Of a DNA stretch of 9,808 nucleotides, positions 1 to 6,106 are shown piece after piece. The stretch lies in NCBI GenBank assembly GCA_002441445.1, contig DJWC01000157.1, positions 1 through 9,808 of the forward strand. The letters run 5' to 3'. The position numbers and the translations under genes are program-made. The stretch comes from Pusillimonas sp. UBA6240 (GTDB lineage: Bacteria > Pseudomonadota > Gammaproteobacteria > Burkholderiales > Burkholderiaceae_B). The notes under the pieces were generated by a model. The model worked only from the letters and a program-made list of their open reading frames with translations. It was not told where the DNA came from and did no database searches. Position 1 is the stretch's first letter, and each line of letters starts with the position of its first letter.

Positions 1-352
1 AGCGGCGCGCGCGCGAGACCTTGTCGCGCACGTCGGCGGCCGCCGCGTCCGGATCGCGCGTCAGGTTGAAGTTGATGTTGATCAGGCTGCGTTCCGACCG
101 GCTGCGGGACGTCATCACGTCCACGCCTTCTATGCCGGCCAATTGGTCCTCCAGCGGCTTGGTGACCTGCGACTCCACCACTTCGGGCGATGCGCCCTTG
201 TAGACGGTCACCACCGACACCACCGGTTCGTCGATGGCGGGATATTCCCGGACGGTCAGCCTGTCGTAGGAAATCAGCCCGATCAGAAGTATGACCAGCG
301 ACAGGACCGAAGCGAATACGGGCCGCTTGATGCAAATGTCGGAAAGGACCAT
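1..352 (-). CDS. RND efflux pump inner-membrane subunit, N-terminal part (cut by window edge)
   Basis: This is the first 117 residues of a proton-driven RND transporter of the hydrophobe/amphiphile efflux (HAE1) type, the inner-membrane engine of a tripartite pump. The translation begins MVLSDICIKRPVFASVLSL and has a first transmembrane segment at about residues 12-29. It continues into the usual start of the porter domain: a REYPAIDEPVVSV stretch, then a SPEVVESQVTKPLEDQLAGIEGV stretch, then a DPDAAAADVRDKVSRAR stretch near the edge. All of these are standard for the family. The frame is open to base 1, so the gene continues outside the window; full-length members are about 1,000 residues. 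The start lies 15 bp after the adaptor stop, which indicates one operon. No strong Shine-Dalgarno sequence is seen, so translational coupling is likely. The substrate cannot be told from this part. Confidence 0.93.
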   Translation of the reverse strand, partial: MVLSDICIKRPVFASVLSLVILLIGLISYDRLTVREYPAIDEPVVSVVTVYKGASPEVVESQVTKPLEDQLAGIEGVDVMTSRSRSERSLININFNLTRDPDAAAADVRDKVSRARR

Positions 353-367
353 GGACGTATCTGCCGA

Positions 368-1471
368 TCAGGAATTGGAGGGCTGCGCGGGGGCGTCGAG
401 TATCCGGACCGTATCGCCGTCGCGAACCTTCTGCAGGCCCGCCGTCACGATACGGTCGCCCGCCCGCAGGCCGCTGAGTATTTCGACTTTGCCGCCGCGC
501 CGCAGGCCCACCTGCACCACGACGCGCCGCGCCTTGCCGTCTTCGATGCGATATACGTATTGTTCCTCGCCGGACGGCGCCAGCGCGGTTTCGGGTACGA
601 CCAGGCCCAGATCGTCGGCGAACTGCAGGCGCACCCGGGCGAACATGCCAGGGCGCAGGGCGCCATCCGCATTGGGCACGTTCGCCCGCAACAGTATGGA
701 CCGCCCTCCCACGTCGACCAGCGGGCTGATGGCGCCGACCTCGCCTTCGCGTTCCTGCCCCGGCAGCGCATCGAACCCCAGCTTGAGCTTCAGGCCCGGA
801 TGCACCAGGCCGAGGAATTGCTCAGGAATGCGGAAGTCGACCTTGAGCGGATCAATGGATTCTATGGGCACCAGATCGATGCCGGGGCTGACGTAATCGC
901 CGACCGATACATTGCGCAGGCCGACCAGGCCGTCGAAGGGCGCGGCGATGACGGTCTTGTCCAGATGGGCCTGGGCGAGCGCCGCGGCGGCTTGCTGCAC
1001 CTTCAGCTGGCTGGCCGCCTCGTCCCGCGCCTGTTTGCTGATGAAACCCTGCTTGCCGAGCTCCACCGCGCGCCGGTACTGGCTTTGCGCCAGGCTGAGA
1101 TTGGCCTGGGCCTGGTGCAGCTGCGCCTTGACCACGCTGTCGTCCAGGCGTATCAGAACCTGCCCTTGCTTGACTTTGCCGCCCTCTTCGAAATTGATTT
1201 CCGCAATGCGCCCGGTGATCTCCGGGCGCAGCATGACGGAATTTTCCGAACGCAGGCTGCCCACCGCGGAAACGCCGCGCGGCAGGGGGATTTGCTCGAC
1301 CTCGGCCGCTTCGACCGCAACCCGGCCGTCGCTGGCGGCCGGCAACAGCGGCGGCGCAACCGTGGAGCCGGCCGGCGCAGCCGCGCGGTCGGCCAGCCAT
1401 TTGGCGCCGCCGGCTCCCAGCGCCGCCCCGATGGCAAGCGCCAGCATGAAACCAAGGGTGGATGTTTTCAT
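368..1471 (-). CDS. RND efflux periplasmic adaptor (membrane fusion protein)
   Basis: This 367-residue adaptor links the RND pump to an outer-membrane channel. Residues 5-22 form a hydrophobic signal/anchor. There is no lipobox cysteine, so the protein is probably held by an uncleaved helix or is periplasmic rather than a lipoprotein. The two halves of the lipoyl domain lie at about 77-110 (motif PEITGRIAEINFEEGGKVKQG) and 174-205 (IAAPFDGLVG). They flank an alpha-hairpin at 111-171 rich in Ala, Gln and Leu. A beta-barrel domain (206-285) and a membrane-proximal domain (286-357) follow. Length and domain order are normal for the MexA/AcrA/MdtA family. It is the first gene of the operon, upstream of the pump gene. 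The usual outer-membrane channel and a local regulator are not in the window. Upstream lie a palindrome and a tandem-repeat array. The exact subfamily is not assigned. Confidence 0.93.
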   Translation of the reverse strand: MKTSTLGFMLALAIGAALGAGGAKWLADRAAAPAGSTVAPPLLPAASDGRVAVEAAEVEQIPLPRGVSAVGSLRSENSVMLRPEITGRIAEINFEEGGKVKQGQVLIRLDDSVVKAQLHQAQANLSLAQSQYRRAVELGKQGFISKQARDEAASQLKVQQAAAALAQAHLDKTVIAAPFDGLVGLRNVSVGDYVSPGIDLVPIESIDPLKVDFRIPEQFLGLVHPGLKLKLGFDALPGQEREGEVGAISPLVDVGGRSILLRANVPNADGALRPGMFARVRLQFADDLGLVVPETALAPSGEEQYVYRIEDGKARRVVVQVGLRRGGKVEILSGLRAGDRIVTAGLQKVRDGDTVRILDAPAQPSNS

Positions 1472-1498
1472 CGAAAATAAAGGGCCAGGTAAATAGCG

Positions 1499-1513
1499 GA
1501 CACAATTTGTGAC
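1499..1513. promoter_or_regulatory. Short palindrome upstream of the efflux operon, possible operator
   Basis: The 11 bases CACAATTTGTG (1501-1511) are a perfect inverted repeat with 5-bp arms around one central base. A further G/C pair at 1499/1513 extends it to an imperfect 15-bp palindrome. It sits 28 bp upstream of the adaptor ATG, where a dimeric repressor of the TetR or MarR type would commonly bind. The regulatory role is inferred from position and symmetry alone. No regulator gene is in view, and an 11-bp palindrome can arise by chance. Confidence 0.3.
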
Positions 1514-1649
1514 TTTAGCATTGGAAGACGGTGTTTCGCACGGACTTTTACCGTTGTCCCCTTAATCGCTGGACTATGCGAACTAAAAGCACCCATTCGG
1601 AGACGGCGACGCCGCAAATAGCGGTAAGCGCAGAGGCTTTTGTACCGTT

Positions 1650-1721
1650 GGACCGCCGGACCGCCGGACCGCCGGATCGCCGGATCGCCGGATCGCCGGA
1701 TCGCCGGACCGCCGGACCGCC
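1650..1721. repeat. Nine tandem copies of an 8-bp unit (GGAYCGCC)
   Basis: Nine head-to-tail copies of an 8-bp unit start at 1650, 1658, 1666, 1674, 1682, 1690, 1698, 1706 and 1714. Copies 1-3 and 8-9 read GGACCGCC; copies 4-7 read GGATCGCC. No other mismatch occurs. The array begins 14 bp beyond the rnhA stop and lies 178-250 bp upstream of the efflux adaptor start. The unit length is not a multiple of three and the array is outside any credible gene. Such perfect short arrays usually change copy number by replication slippage. Whether this one affects transcription of the efflux operon is unknown. Confidence 0.95.
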
Positions 1722-1735
1722 CAAGGTAAAAAAAT

Positions 1736-2212
1736 TCAGCCCGCCCGCCGGCCGGATTGCGCCGAACGATGCATGCGCGCTTGTTCCACCCCCAGATTGG
1801 CCAATTGATCGGCGCGCTCGTTGCCCGCGTCCCCGGCATGCCCGCGCACCCAGCGCCACTGCAGGAAGTGGCGCGCCACCAGCGCGTCCAGCTCTTGCCA
1901 GAGGTCGGCGTTCTTGACCGGCTTTTTGTCGGCGGTAAGCCAGCCGCGGCGCTTCCAGTTGGCCAGCCATTCGCTCATCCCTTTTTGCACATACTGCGAA
2001 TCGGTGTGCACCACGACCTCGCAAGGACGCTTCAAAGCCTTAAGAGCCTCGATCACCGCCATAAGTTCCATGCGGTTGTTGGTCGTGTCGACTTCGCCCC
2101 CATAGATCGCCTTTTCATGGCGCCCCTGGCGCAGCAAGGCGCCCCAGCCGCCCAGGCCTGGATTGCCTTTGCAGGCGCCGTCGGTCCATATTTCTACTTG
2201 ACTGCTATTCAT
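1736..2212 (-). CDS. rnhA: Ribonuclease HI
   Basis: This 158-residue enzyme is close to the usual 150-160 of bacterial RNase HI. It cuts the RNA strand of RNA/DNA hybrids and so removes R-loops and primer remnants in the cytoplasm. All four acidic metal-binding residues are present: D11 (in IWTDGACKGNPG), E49 (NNRMELMAV), D71 (VHTDSQYV) and D135 (NERADQLA). The flexible-loop histidine is H125 (VRGHAG). The basic handle region (WKRRGWLTADKKPVKNADLW, 86-105) is intact. The ATG at 2212 is chosen because homology starts there; an in-frame upstream extension to 2347 has no family match. The gene follows the methyltransferase gene by 73-74 bp on the same strand, as yafS and rnhA adjoin in E. coli. 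Its 3' end faces the tandem-repeat region. Confidence 0.97.
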   Translation of the reverse strand: MNSSQVEIWTDGACKGNPGLGGWGALLRQGRHEKAIYGGEVDTTNNRMELMAVIEALKALKRPCEVVVHTDSQYVQKGMSEWLANWKRRGWLTADKKPVKNADLWQELDALVARHFLQWRWVRGHAGDAGNERADQLANLGVEQARMHRSAQSGRRAG

Positions 2213-2246
2213 CGCATGGGGCGCCCGGCCCCGACTCCATCTCGGC

Positions 2247-2263
2247 AATTGATCATGATAATT
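2247..2263 (-). promoter_or_regulatory. AT-rich near-palindrome upstream of rnhA, possible promoter region
   Basis: The 17 bases AATTGATCATGATAATT form a near-perfect inverted repeat: the core ATCATGAT at 2252-2259 is exactly self-complementary, and AATT flanks it on both sides with one extra base on the left. It is an AT-rich island in a GC-rich 73-bp spacer, 35 bp upstream of the rnhA ATG. On the minus strand it contains TATCAT, a 5/6 match to a sigma-70 -10 hexamer. No matching -35 is visible at 16-18 bp, so promoter function is only a possibility. Confidence 0.3.
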
Positions 2264-2285
2264 CCACAGTGTCCGCGGCGGACCG

Positions 2286-3044
2286 CTACGCGCCCACCCC
2301 TGTATGGCGCCCGGCGACCACGGCCTGGCGCCTGACGCGCTTGGCATTGGCCTTCCATGCCGGACCTACGATCCGCAGGGCGGGCACCCGCTTTACCGCG
2401 GAAACCACGTAGATCGCACCGCATACGGGCCACCAGCGGTCGCCGGCGGCTTCCATGAACGACCAGCGGTCCAGCCAGGACTGATTGATGCAGGGCGGCG
2501 CGTAACAGCCAAACCGCCCGCGGTCCAGCTCCAGCGAAAGCAGCTTGAACCAGTCCTTGATGCGCGGCAGCGATACCTGCAGGTGAACGGGTACGGGCAG
2601 GAGCGGATCCAGGCCGGGCATGCGGTCGCGCGCGCCCCACAGGCTCCAGGGATTGAAACCCGATATGACCACCCGCCCTTCCGGCATCAACACGCGCTCG
2701 GCTTCGCGCAGCACCTGGTGCGGGTCGGCGGAGCATTCCAGCACATGCGGCAACACCAGCAGGTCTATGCTCTGGGTTTCGAACGGCAGCGCTTCGGGAT
2801 CGCACACCAGCACGGCGCCGTGCTCGGCGGCCGCCTCGAAGACGATGCGCGTGCGCCCCTTGAACGGAATGCGGTTGGCCTGGAGCAGGTCCCAATGCGC
2901 CAGGCCGATTTGTATGGCATGATAGCCGAAGACATTGCCCACCATGGCATCCACCTGTTTTTGCTCCCAGGCGCGTACATACCGGCCAGGCGGTGTCTCC
3001 AGCCAATCGGCAAGGTCTAAAATCAGCGCTTGGTCCCCCGACAC
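2286..3044 (-). CDS. SAM-dependent methyltransferase-like protein (YafS-type, Methyltransf_11 fold)
   Basis: This protein has 252 residues if translated from the GTG at 3044. The N-terminal part carries WLETPPGRYVRAWEQKQ (14-30), followed by a class I methyltransferase-like core: CDPEALPFETQSIDLLVLPHVLE (81-103), HQVLREAERVLMPEGRVVISGFNPWSLWG (109-137). The post-motif stretch ERVLMPEGRVVISGFNP is typical of Methyltransf_11, and the order resembles E. coli YafS. The glycine-rich SAM motif I is not recognisable: the expected position reads FEAAAEHGAVLVCDP. The C-terminus is basic (KRVRRQ). Substrate unknown. The GTG start is preferred because AGGGGA sits 6 nt upstream (3056-3051) and the ATG alternative at 3071 would overlap the gloB start on the other strand. 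It lies just upstream of rnhA on the same strand and may share transcripts with it. Confidence 0.85.
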   Translation of the reverse strand: MSGDQALILDLADWLETPPGRYVRAWEQKQVDAMVGNVFGYHAIQIGLAHWDLLQANRIPFKGRTRIVFEAAAEHGAVLVCDPEALPFETQSIDLLVLPHVLECSADPHQVLREAERVLMPEGRVVISGFNPWSLWGARDRMPGLDPLLPVPVHLQVSLPRIKDWFKLLSLELDRGRFGCYAPPCINQSWLDRWSFMEAAGDRWWPVCGAIYVVSAVKRVPALRIVGPAWKANAKRVRRQAVVAGRHTGVGA

Positions 3045-3050
3045 ATCAAT

Positions 3051-3056
3051 TCCCCT
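3051..3056 (-). promoter_or_regulatory. Shine-Dalgarno sequence that decides the methyltransferase start
   Basis: AGGGGA on the minus strand is followed by 6 nt and then an in-frame GTG (3044-3042). The competing ATG at 3071 has no purine-rich element in front of it and overlaps the first codons of gloB by 9 bp. This supports the GTG start, leaving 18 bp between the two divergent start codons. Confidence 0.55.
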
Positions 3057-3062
3057 AGCGTT

Positions 3063-3851
3063 ATGGTGCATGCTCAACTTATACCGTTGCCGGCCTTCAC
3101 GGACAACTACATCTGGATGATCTATAAAAACGGCCGCGCCGTCGTGGTCGACCCGGGCGTAGCGGACCCCGTCGCGGCGGCCCTGGCGCGGTACGAGCTG
3201 ACGCTGGACGCCATTCTACTTACCCATCACCACGCCGACCATGTCGGCGGGGTGCTGGCATTACAACAGCGAACCGGGGCCGCCGTCTACGGCCCCGCCG
3301 CCGAAAAGCTCCCGGCCTGCGACCATCGATTGAACGAAGGCGATACGGTACAATTGCCCGCCGTGGATATGCAGCTGCAAGTGCTGGATGTGCCGGGCCA
3401 TACGGCCGGGCATATTGCCTACCATGGCAGGCTGGATACGGGAAAACCCGTGGTTTTCTGCGGCGACACGCTGTTTGCGGGGGGTTGCGGGCGGCTCTTT
3501 GAGGGTACGCCTGCCCAAATGGTCGATTCTCTGGGTAAACTATGCGCTTTGCCGGCCGATACGCTGGTATGCTGCGCCCACGAATATACTTTGTCCAATC
3601 TGCGTTGGGCCTTGCAGGTGGAACCTGATAACGCCGCTTTGCGGCAACGATGGGAAAGTGCTTCCCGGCTTCGATCGCACGGCAGCCCTACGCTGCCCTC
3701 TACCCTGAGCGACGAACTGGACACCAACCCATTTCTTAGAACCAGGCAGCCCGCCGTCGTCCGGGCGGCCGCAAGGTTTGCGGGAACTACGTTGGATACA
3801 AACGTCGACGTATTTGCGAGTTTGCGCGAATGGAAGAACAACTTTAAATGA
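3063..3851 (+). CDS. gloB: Hydroxyacylglutathione hydrolase (glyoxalase II)
   Basis: This 262-residue cytoplasmic metallo-beta-lactamase-fold enzyme hydrolyses S-lactoylglutathione to lactate and glutathione, the second step of methylglyoxal detoxification. The binuclear metal site is complete: THHHADH at 54-60 (H55, H57, D59, H60), GHTAGH at 112-117 (H113), D135 in CGDTLFAGGCGR, and H173 in CAHEYT. The C-terminal glutathione-binding domain ends in REWKNNFK. The N-terminus PLPAFTDNYIW matches the family, which fixes the ATG at 3063; an in-frame TTG at 3030 would add residues without family support. No clear Shine-Dalgarno sequence precedes the ATG. The gene starts divergently from the methyltransferase gene, so its promoter must lie inside that gene's 5' part. 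mltD follows after 7 bp. Confidence 0.96.
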   Translation: MVHAQLIPLPAFTDNYIWMIYKNGRAVVVDPGVADPVAAALARYELTLDAILLTHHHADHVGGVLALQQRTGAAVYGPAAEKLPACDHRLNEGDTVQLPAVDMQLQVLDVPGHTAGHIAYHGRLDTGKPVVFCGDTLFAGGCGRLFEGTPAQMVDSLGKLCALPADTLVCCAHEYTLSNLRWALQVEPDNAALRQRWESASRLRSHGSPTLPSTLSDELDTNPFLRTRQPAVVRAAARFAGTTLDTNVDVFASLREWKNNFK

Positions 3852-3858
3852 ATCGACA

Positions 3859-5253
3859 ATGAACGGCTTACGACTATTCATTCTACTATTCGTAGCAATG
3901 CTTGCCGGCTGCGCCACCAACAATTCCCATAATCCGTACGCCCCTGCCAAAAAATATTATACGGCTGCGGAGACCTCGCGGACCATCGACCTGACCCACC
4001 CGCCGCGCGACATGTGGGACCGCATCAGGCGCGGCTTCGCCATCCCCAACCTGAACGACGAGCTGACCGAAAAGTGGACGAACTATTATGCGTCGCGCCC
4101 GGAATCGATCCTGCTCATGAGCAAGCGCGCCAGCAAGTACCTGTACCACATCGTCGACGAGCTCGACCGCCGCGGCCTGCCCACGGAGCTCGCGCTGCTG
4201 CCTTTCGTGGAAAGCGCCTACAACCCCACCGCTTACTCGCGCGCCAAGGCCTCGGGCCTCTGGCAATTCATTCCCAGCACGGGCAAGCACTACAACCTGC
4301 AGCAGGACTGGTGGCGCGACGAACGCCGCGACCCGATAGCCTCGACCAACGCCGCACTGGAATATCTGGCCTATTTGTACGACTTCCAGGGCGACTGGTA
4401 CCTGGCGCTGGCCTCGTATAACTGGGGCGAGGGGGCGGTGAAACGGGCCATGGAAAAAAAGGCGCAAGCCGGCTTGCCGACCGACTACGGCTCCATCGAC
4501 ATGCCCGAGGAAACCCGCAACTACGTCCCCAAGCTGCAAGCCATCAAGAACATCATCGCCAACCCCGCCAAATTCGGCATCAGCCTGCCGGAAGTCACCA
4601 ACACCCCCTACTTCACCACGGTGCGGAAAGAGCAAGACATCGACATAGAAGTCGCCGCCCGGCTGGCCGAAATGCCGGTGGAAGAATTCAAGGCGCTGAA
4701 CGCCTCATTCAATCGTCCCATTATCCTGGCCGAGCACAAGCCCACGCTGCTGCTGCCCACCAATCGGGTGGACATCTTCAATGCCAACCTGGAAGCCTAC
4801 AAGGGCCGTTTGAGCTCCTGGCAGACTTATAAAAGCAAGAGGGGCGAATCGTATGCCGCGATCGCCAAGCAGCACGGCATCTCGCTGAGCACGCTGCGCA
4901 CCGTCAATGGCTTGAGCAGCCGCGAAACCCGGGCGGTGGCGCAAACGACTCTTTTGGTGCCGGCCAGGCAAACGGGCGGCGCCATCCAGCTCGCCTCGTT
5001 CACGCCGCCCGATACCAGCGCCGAAGCGTCCCTGCCGGCCCGGGCCCGCTCGAACCGGCAAAGAGACGTCGTCGTTCTACAGCGCAAGGCCAATGTGCGC
5101 AGCCATACGGTCAAGGGCGGCGATACGCTGTTCTCACTGGCTAAACGCTACAACACCTCGGTCGACGAACTGCGCAAGCTCAACAATCTTAAAAGCGATA
5201 AGCTGTCCATGGGCAAGCGCCTGCGCGTTCCTGGCACCAGCATACGCGGCTGA
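3859..5253 (+). CDS. mltD: Membrane-bound lytic murein transglycosylase D (lipoprotein with LysM repeats)
   Basis: This 464-residue lipoprotein cleaves the MurNAc-GlcNAc bond of peptidoglycan to form 1,6-anhydro ends. A hydrophobic leader ends in the lipobox LAGC, with C18 as the acylated residue. A19 follows, so sorting to the outer membrane is expected. The SLT goose-lysozyme-like catalytic domain spans about residues 95-215. It includes LALLPFVESAYNP with catalytic E118, then SGLWQFIPSTGKHYNL and LALASYNWGEGAVKRA. Two LysM-type segments follow, a degenerate one at about 321-370 and a clear one at 416-460 (HTVKGGDTLFSLAKRYNTSVDELRKLNNL), which bind glycan. The ATG at 3859 is chosen because it gives an intact lipoprotein signal; an upstream in-frame extension runs inside gloB. 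It starts 7 bp after the gloB stop without an evident Shine-Dalgarno sequence, suggesting coupling. Confidence 0.95.
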   Translation: MNGLRLFILLFVAMLAGCATNNSHNPYAPAKKYYTAAETSRTIDLTHPPRDMWDRIRRGFAIPNLNDELTEKWTNYYASRPESILLMSKRASKYLYHIVDELDRRGLPTELALLPFVESAYNPTAYSRAKASGLWQFIPSTGKHYNLQQDWWRDERRDPIASTNAALEYLAYLYDFQGDWYLALASYNWGEGAVKRAMEKKAQAGLPTDYGSIDMPEETRNYVPKLQAIKNIIANPAKFGISLPEVTNTPYFTTVRKEQDIDIEVAARLAEMPVEEFKALNASFNRPIILAEHKPTLLLPTNRVDIFNANLEAYKGRLSSWQTYKSKRGESYAAIAKQHGISLSTLRTVNGLSSRETRAVAQTTLLVPARQTGGAIQLASFTPPDTSAEASLPARARSNRQRDVVVLQRKANVRSHTVKGGDTLFSLAKRYNTSVDELRKLNNLKSDKLSMGKRLRVPGTSIRG

Positions 5254-5269
5254 ATCTCATACACAAGAC

Positions 5270-5274
5270 AAGGA
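5270..5274 (+). promoter_or_regulatory. Ribosome binding site of fabI
   Basis: AAGGA lies 8 nt before the fabI ATG in the 29-bp spacer after mltD. It is one of the clearest ribosome binding sites in the window. gloB and mltD upstream lack one, so fabI can be translated independently of mltD even if they share an mRNA. Confidence 0.7.
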
Positions 5275-5282
5275 TCATCAAC

Positions 5283-6083
5283 ATGGGTTTTCTGGAAGGA
5301 AAGCGCATCCTGGTTACAGGCGTGCTGTCTAATCGCTCCATTGCCTACGGCATCGCCCAGGCATGCAGGCAGCAAGGCGCGGAACTGGCATTCACGTATG
5401 TCGGCGACCGCTTCAAGGAACGCGTCACCGGCTACGCGGCCGAGCTAGGCAGCGATATCGTCATCTCCTGTGATGTATCCGAAGACGAGCAGATCGACAA
5501 CACTTTCAAGATCCTGCAGGAACACTGGGACGGCCTGGACGGGCTGATGCATTCCATAGGTTTCGCGCCCCGCGAAGCCATTTCCGGGGATCTCCTGGAC
5601 GGCCTGTCGCGCGAGGCTTTCCGCATCGCACACGATATTTCGGCCTACAGCTTTCCCGCCATGACCAAGGCTGCGCTGCCGCTGCTCAAGGGGCGCAAGA
5701 GCTCGGTCTTGACCCTGACCTATCTGGGCGCCGAAAAAGCCATCCCCCACTACAACACCATGGGCCTGGCCAAGGCGTCGCTGGAGGCCAGCGTGCGCTA
5801 CCTGGCAGCGGCACTGGGCCCCCAGGGCATACGCGCCAATGCCATATCGGCCGGTCCGATCAAAACGCTGGCCGCGAGCGGCATCAAGGACTTCAACACG
5901 ATACTGAAGTATGTCGAAACCCACGCGCCCTTACGCCGCAACATCACGATAGAAGATGTCGGCAACGTCGCCGCCTTCCTGCTGTCCGACCTGGCGGCCG
6001 GCATCACGGGCGAAATCACCCATGTGGACGGGGGCTTTTCCAGCGTCGTTCCAGGGATGGAAGAAACAGCCAGCCTGGAATAG
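5283..6083 (+). CDS. fabI: Enoyl-[acyl-carrier-protein] reductase (NADH)
   Basis: This 266-residue short-chain dehydrogenase-type enzyme reduces trans-2-enoyl-ACP with NADH, the final step of each type II fatty-acid elongation cycle, in the cytoplasm. The N-terminal nucleotide-binding segment GKRILVTGVLSNRSIAYGIA (6-25) shows the FabI-specific variant of the SDR glycine motif. The catalytic Y147, Y157 and K164 lie in LTYLGAEKAIPHYNTMGLAK, with the FabI spacing Y-x6-K. The substrate-loop SIGFAP is at 91-96, and G93, a position where substitution gives triclosan resistance in E. coli FabI, is the wild-type glycine. The C-terminal ITGEITHVDGGFS segment is canonical. Length is normal. The gene follows mltD by 29 bp and may be the last gene of a gloB-mltD-fabI unit, though an internal promoter is possible. 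A hairpin overlaps its stop codon. Confidence 0.97.
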   Translation: MGFLEGKRILVTGVLSNRSIAYGIAQACRQQGAELAFTYVGDRFKERVTGYAAELGSDIVISCDVSEDEQIDNTFKILQEHWDGLDGLMHSIGFAPREAISGDLLDGLSREAFRIAHDISAYSFPAMTKAALPLLKGRKSSVLTLTYLGAEKAIPHYNTMGLAKASLEASVRYLAAALGPQGIRANAISAGPIKTLAASGIKDFNTILKYVETHAPLRRNITIEDVGNVAAFLLSDLAAGITGEITHVDGGFSSVVPGMEETASLE

Positions 6084-6089
6084 GCTGGC
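6069..6089. terminator. Perfect hairpin across the fabI stop codon, possible bidirectional terminator
   Basis: GCCAGCCT (6069-6076) and AGGCTGGC (6082-6089) are exact inverted repeats of 8 bp around a 5-base loop. The fabI TAG (6081-6083) lies in the loop and right arm. The site is between two convergent genes whose stops are 23 bp apart, a typical position for a shared terminator. No T-tract follows on either strand, so it is not a standard Rho-independent terminator. It might instead protect 3' ends or slow polymerase. Confidence 0.4.
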
Positions 6090-6106
6090 CCGGAATAGAC
6101 AGCCGG

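Larger units (their letters stand above)
1472..1735. other. Intergenic region between rnhA 3' end and efflux operon 5' end
   Basis: This 264-bp stretch is the longest non-coding interval in the window. It holds the leader and presumably the promoter of the efflux operon (minus strand), the palindrome at 1499-1513, the nine-unit 8-bp array at 1650-1721, and a run of seven A at 1728-1734, which reads as T on the rnhA strand. Bases 1480-1650 are noticeably more AT-rich than the flanking genes, as expected for a control region. I could not pick a convincing -35/-10 pair. Open frames crossing it have no recognisable protein and depend on translated repeat units. Confidence 0.6.

Noticed and set aside
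143..1480. Long open frame on the plus strand (445 codons) opposite the efflux adaptor gene
   Set aside because: It is the reverse-strand shadow of a confidently identified adaptor gene in GC-rich DNA. Its translation is rich in Arg, Gln, His and Ala with no recognisable domain.
1477..1507. TTGTGT / TTTATT as a promoter for the efflux operon
   Set aside because: The spacing is acceptable, but both hexamers are weak and the transcript would start only a few bases before the adaptor ATG, leaving no room for a ribosome binding site.
1650..1721. CRISPR-like array
   Set aside because: The units are 8 bp and directly contiguous, with no spacers and no cas genes nearby, so this is a simple tandem repeat.
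1728..1734. T7 tract just after the rnhA stop (A7 on the plus strand) as a Rho-independent terminator
   Set aside because: The T run is suitable, but the GC-rich end of rnhA before it gives only short, competing pairings and no clear stem of 6 bp or more.
2209..3006. A 265-codon open frame on the minus strand overlapping the methyltransferase gene
   Set aside because: It overlaps a recognisable methyltransferase in another frame of the same strand and has an Arg/Ala/Gly-rich composition without motifs, typical of a GC-rich shadow frame.
3030..3062. Upstream TTG start extending glyoxalase II by 11 residues
   Set aside because: The extra residues have no family counterpart and the ATG at 3063 gives the canonical N-terminus just before PLPAFTDNYIW.
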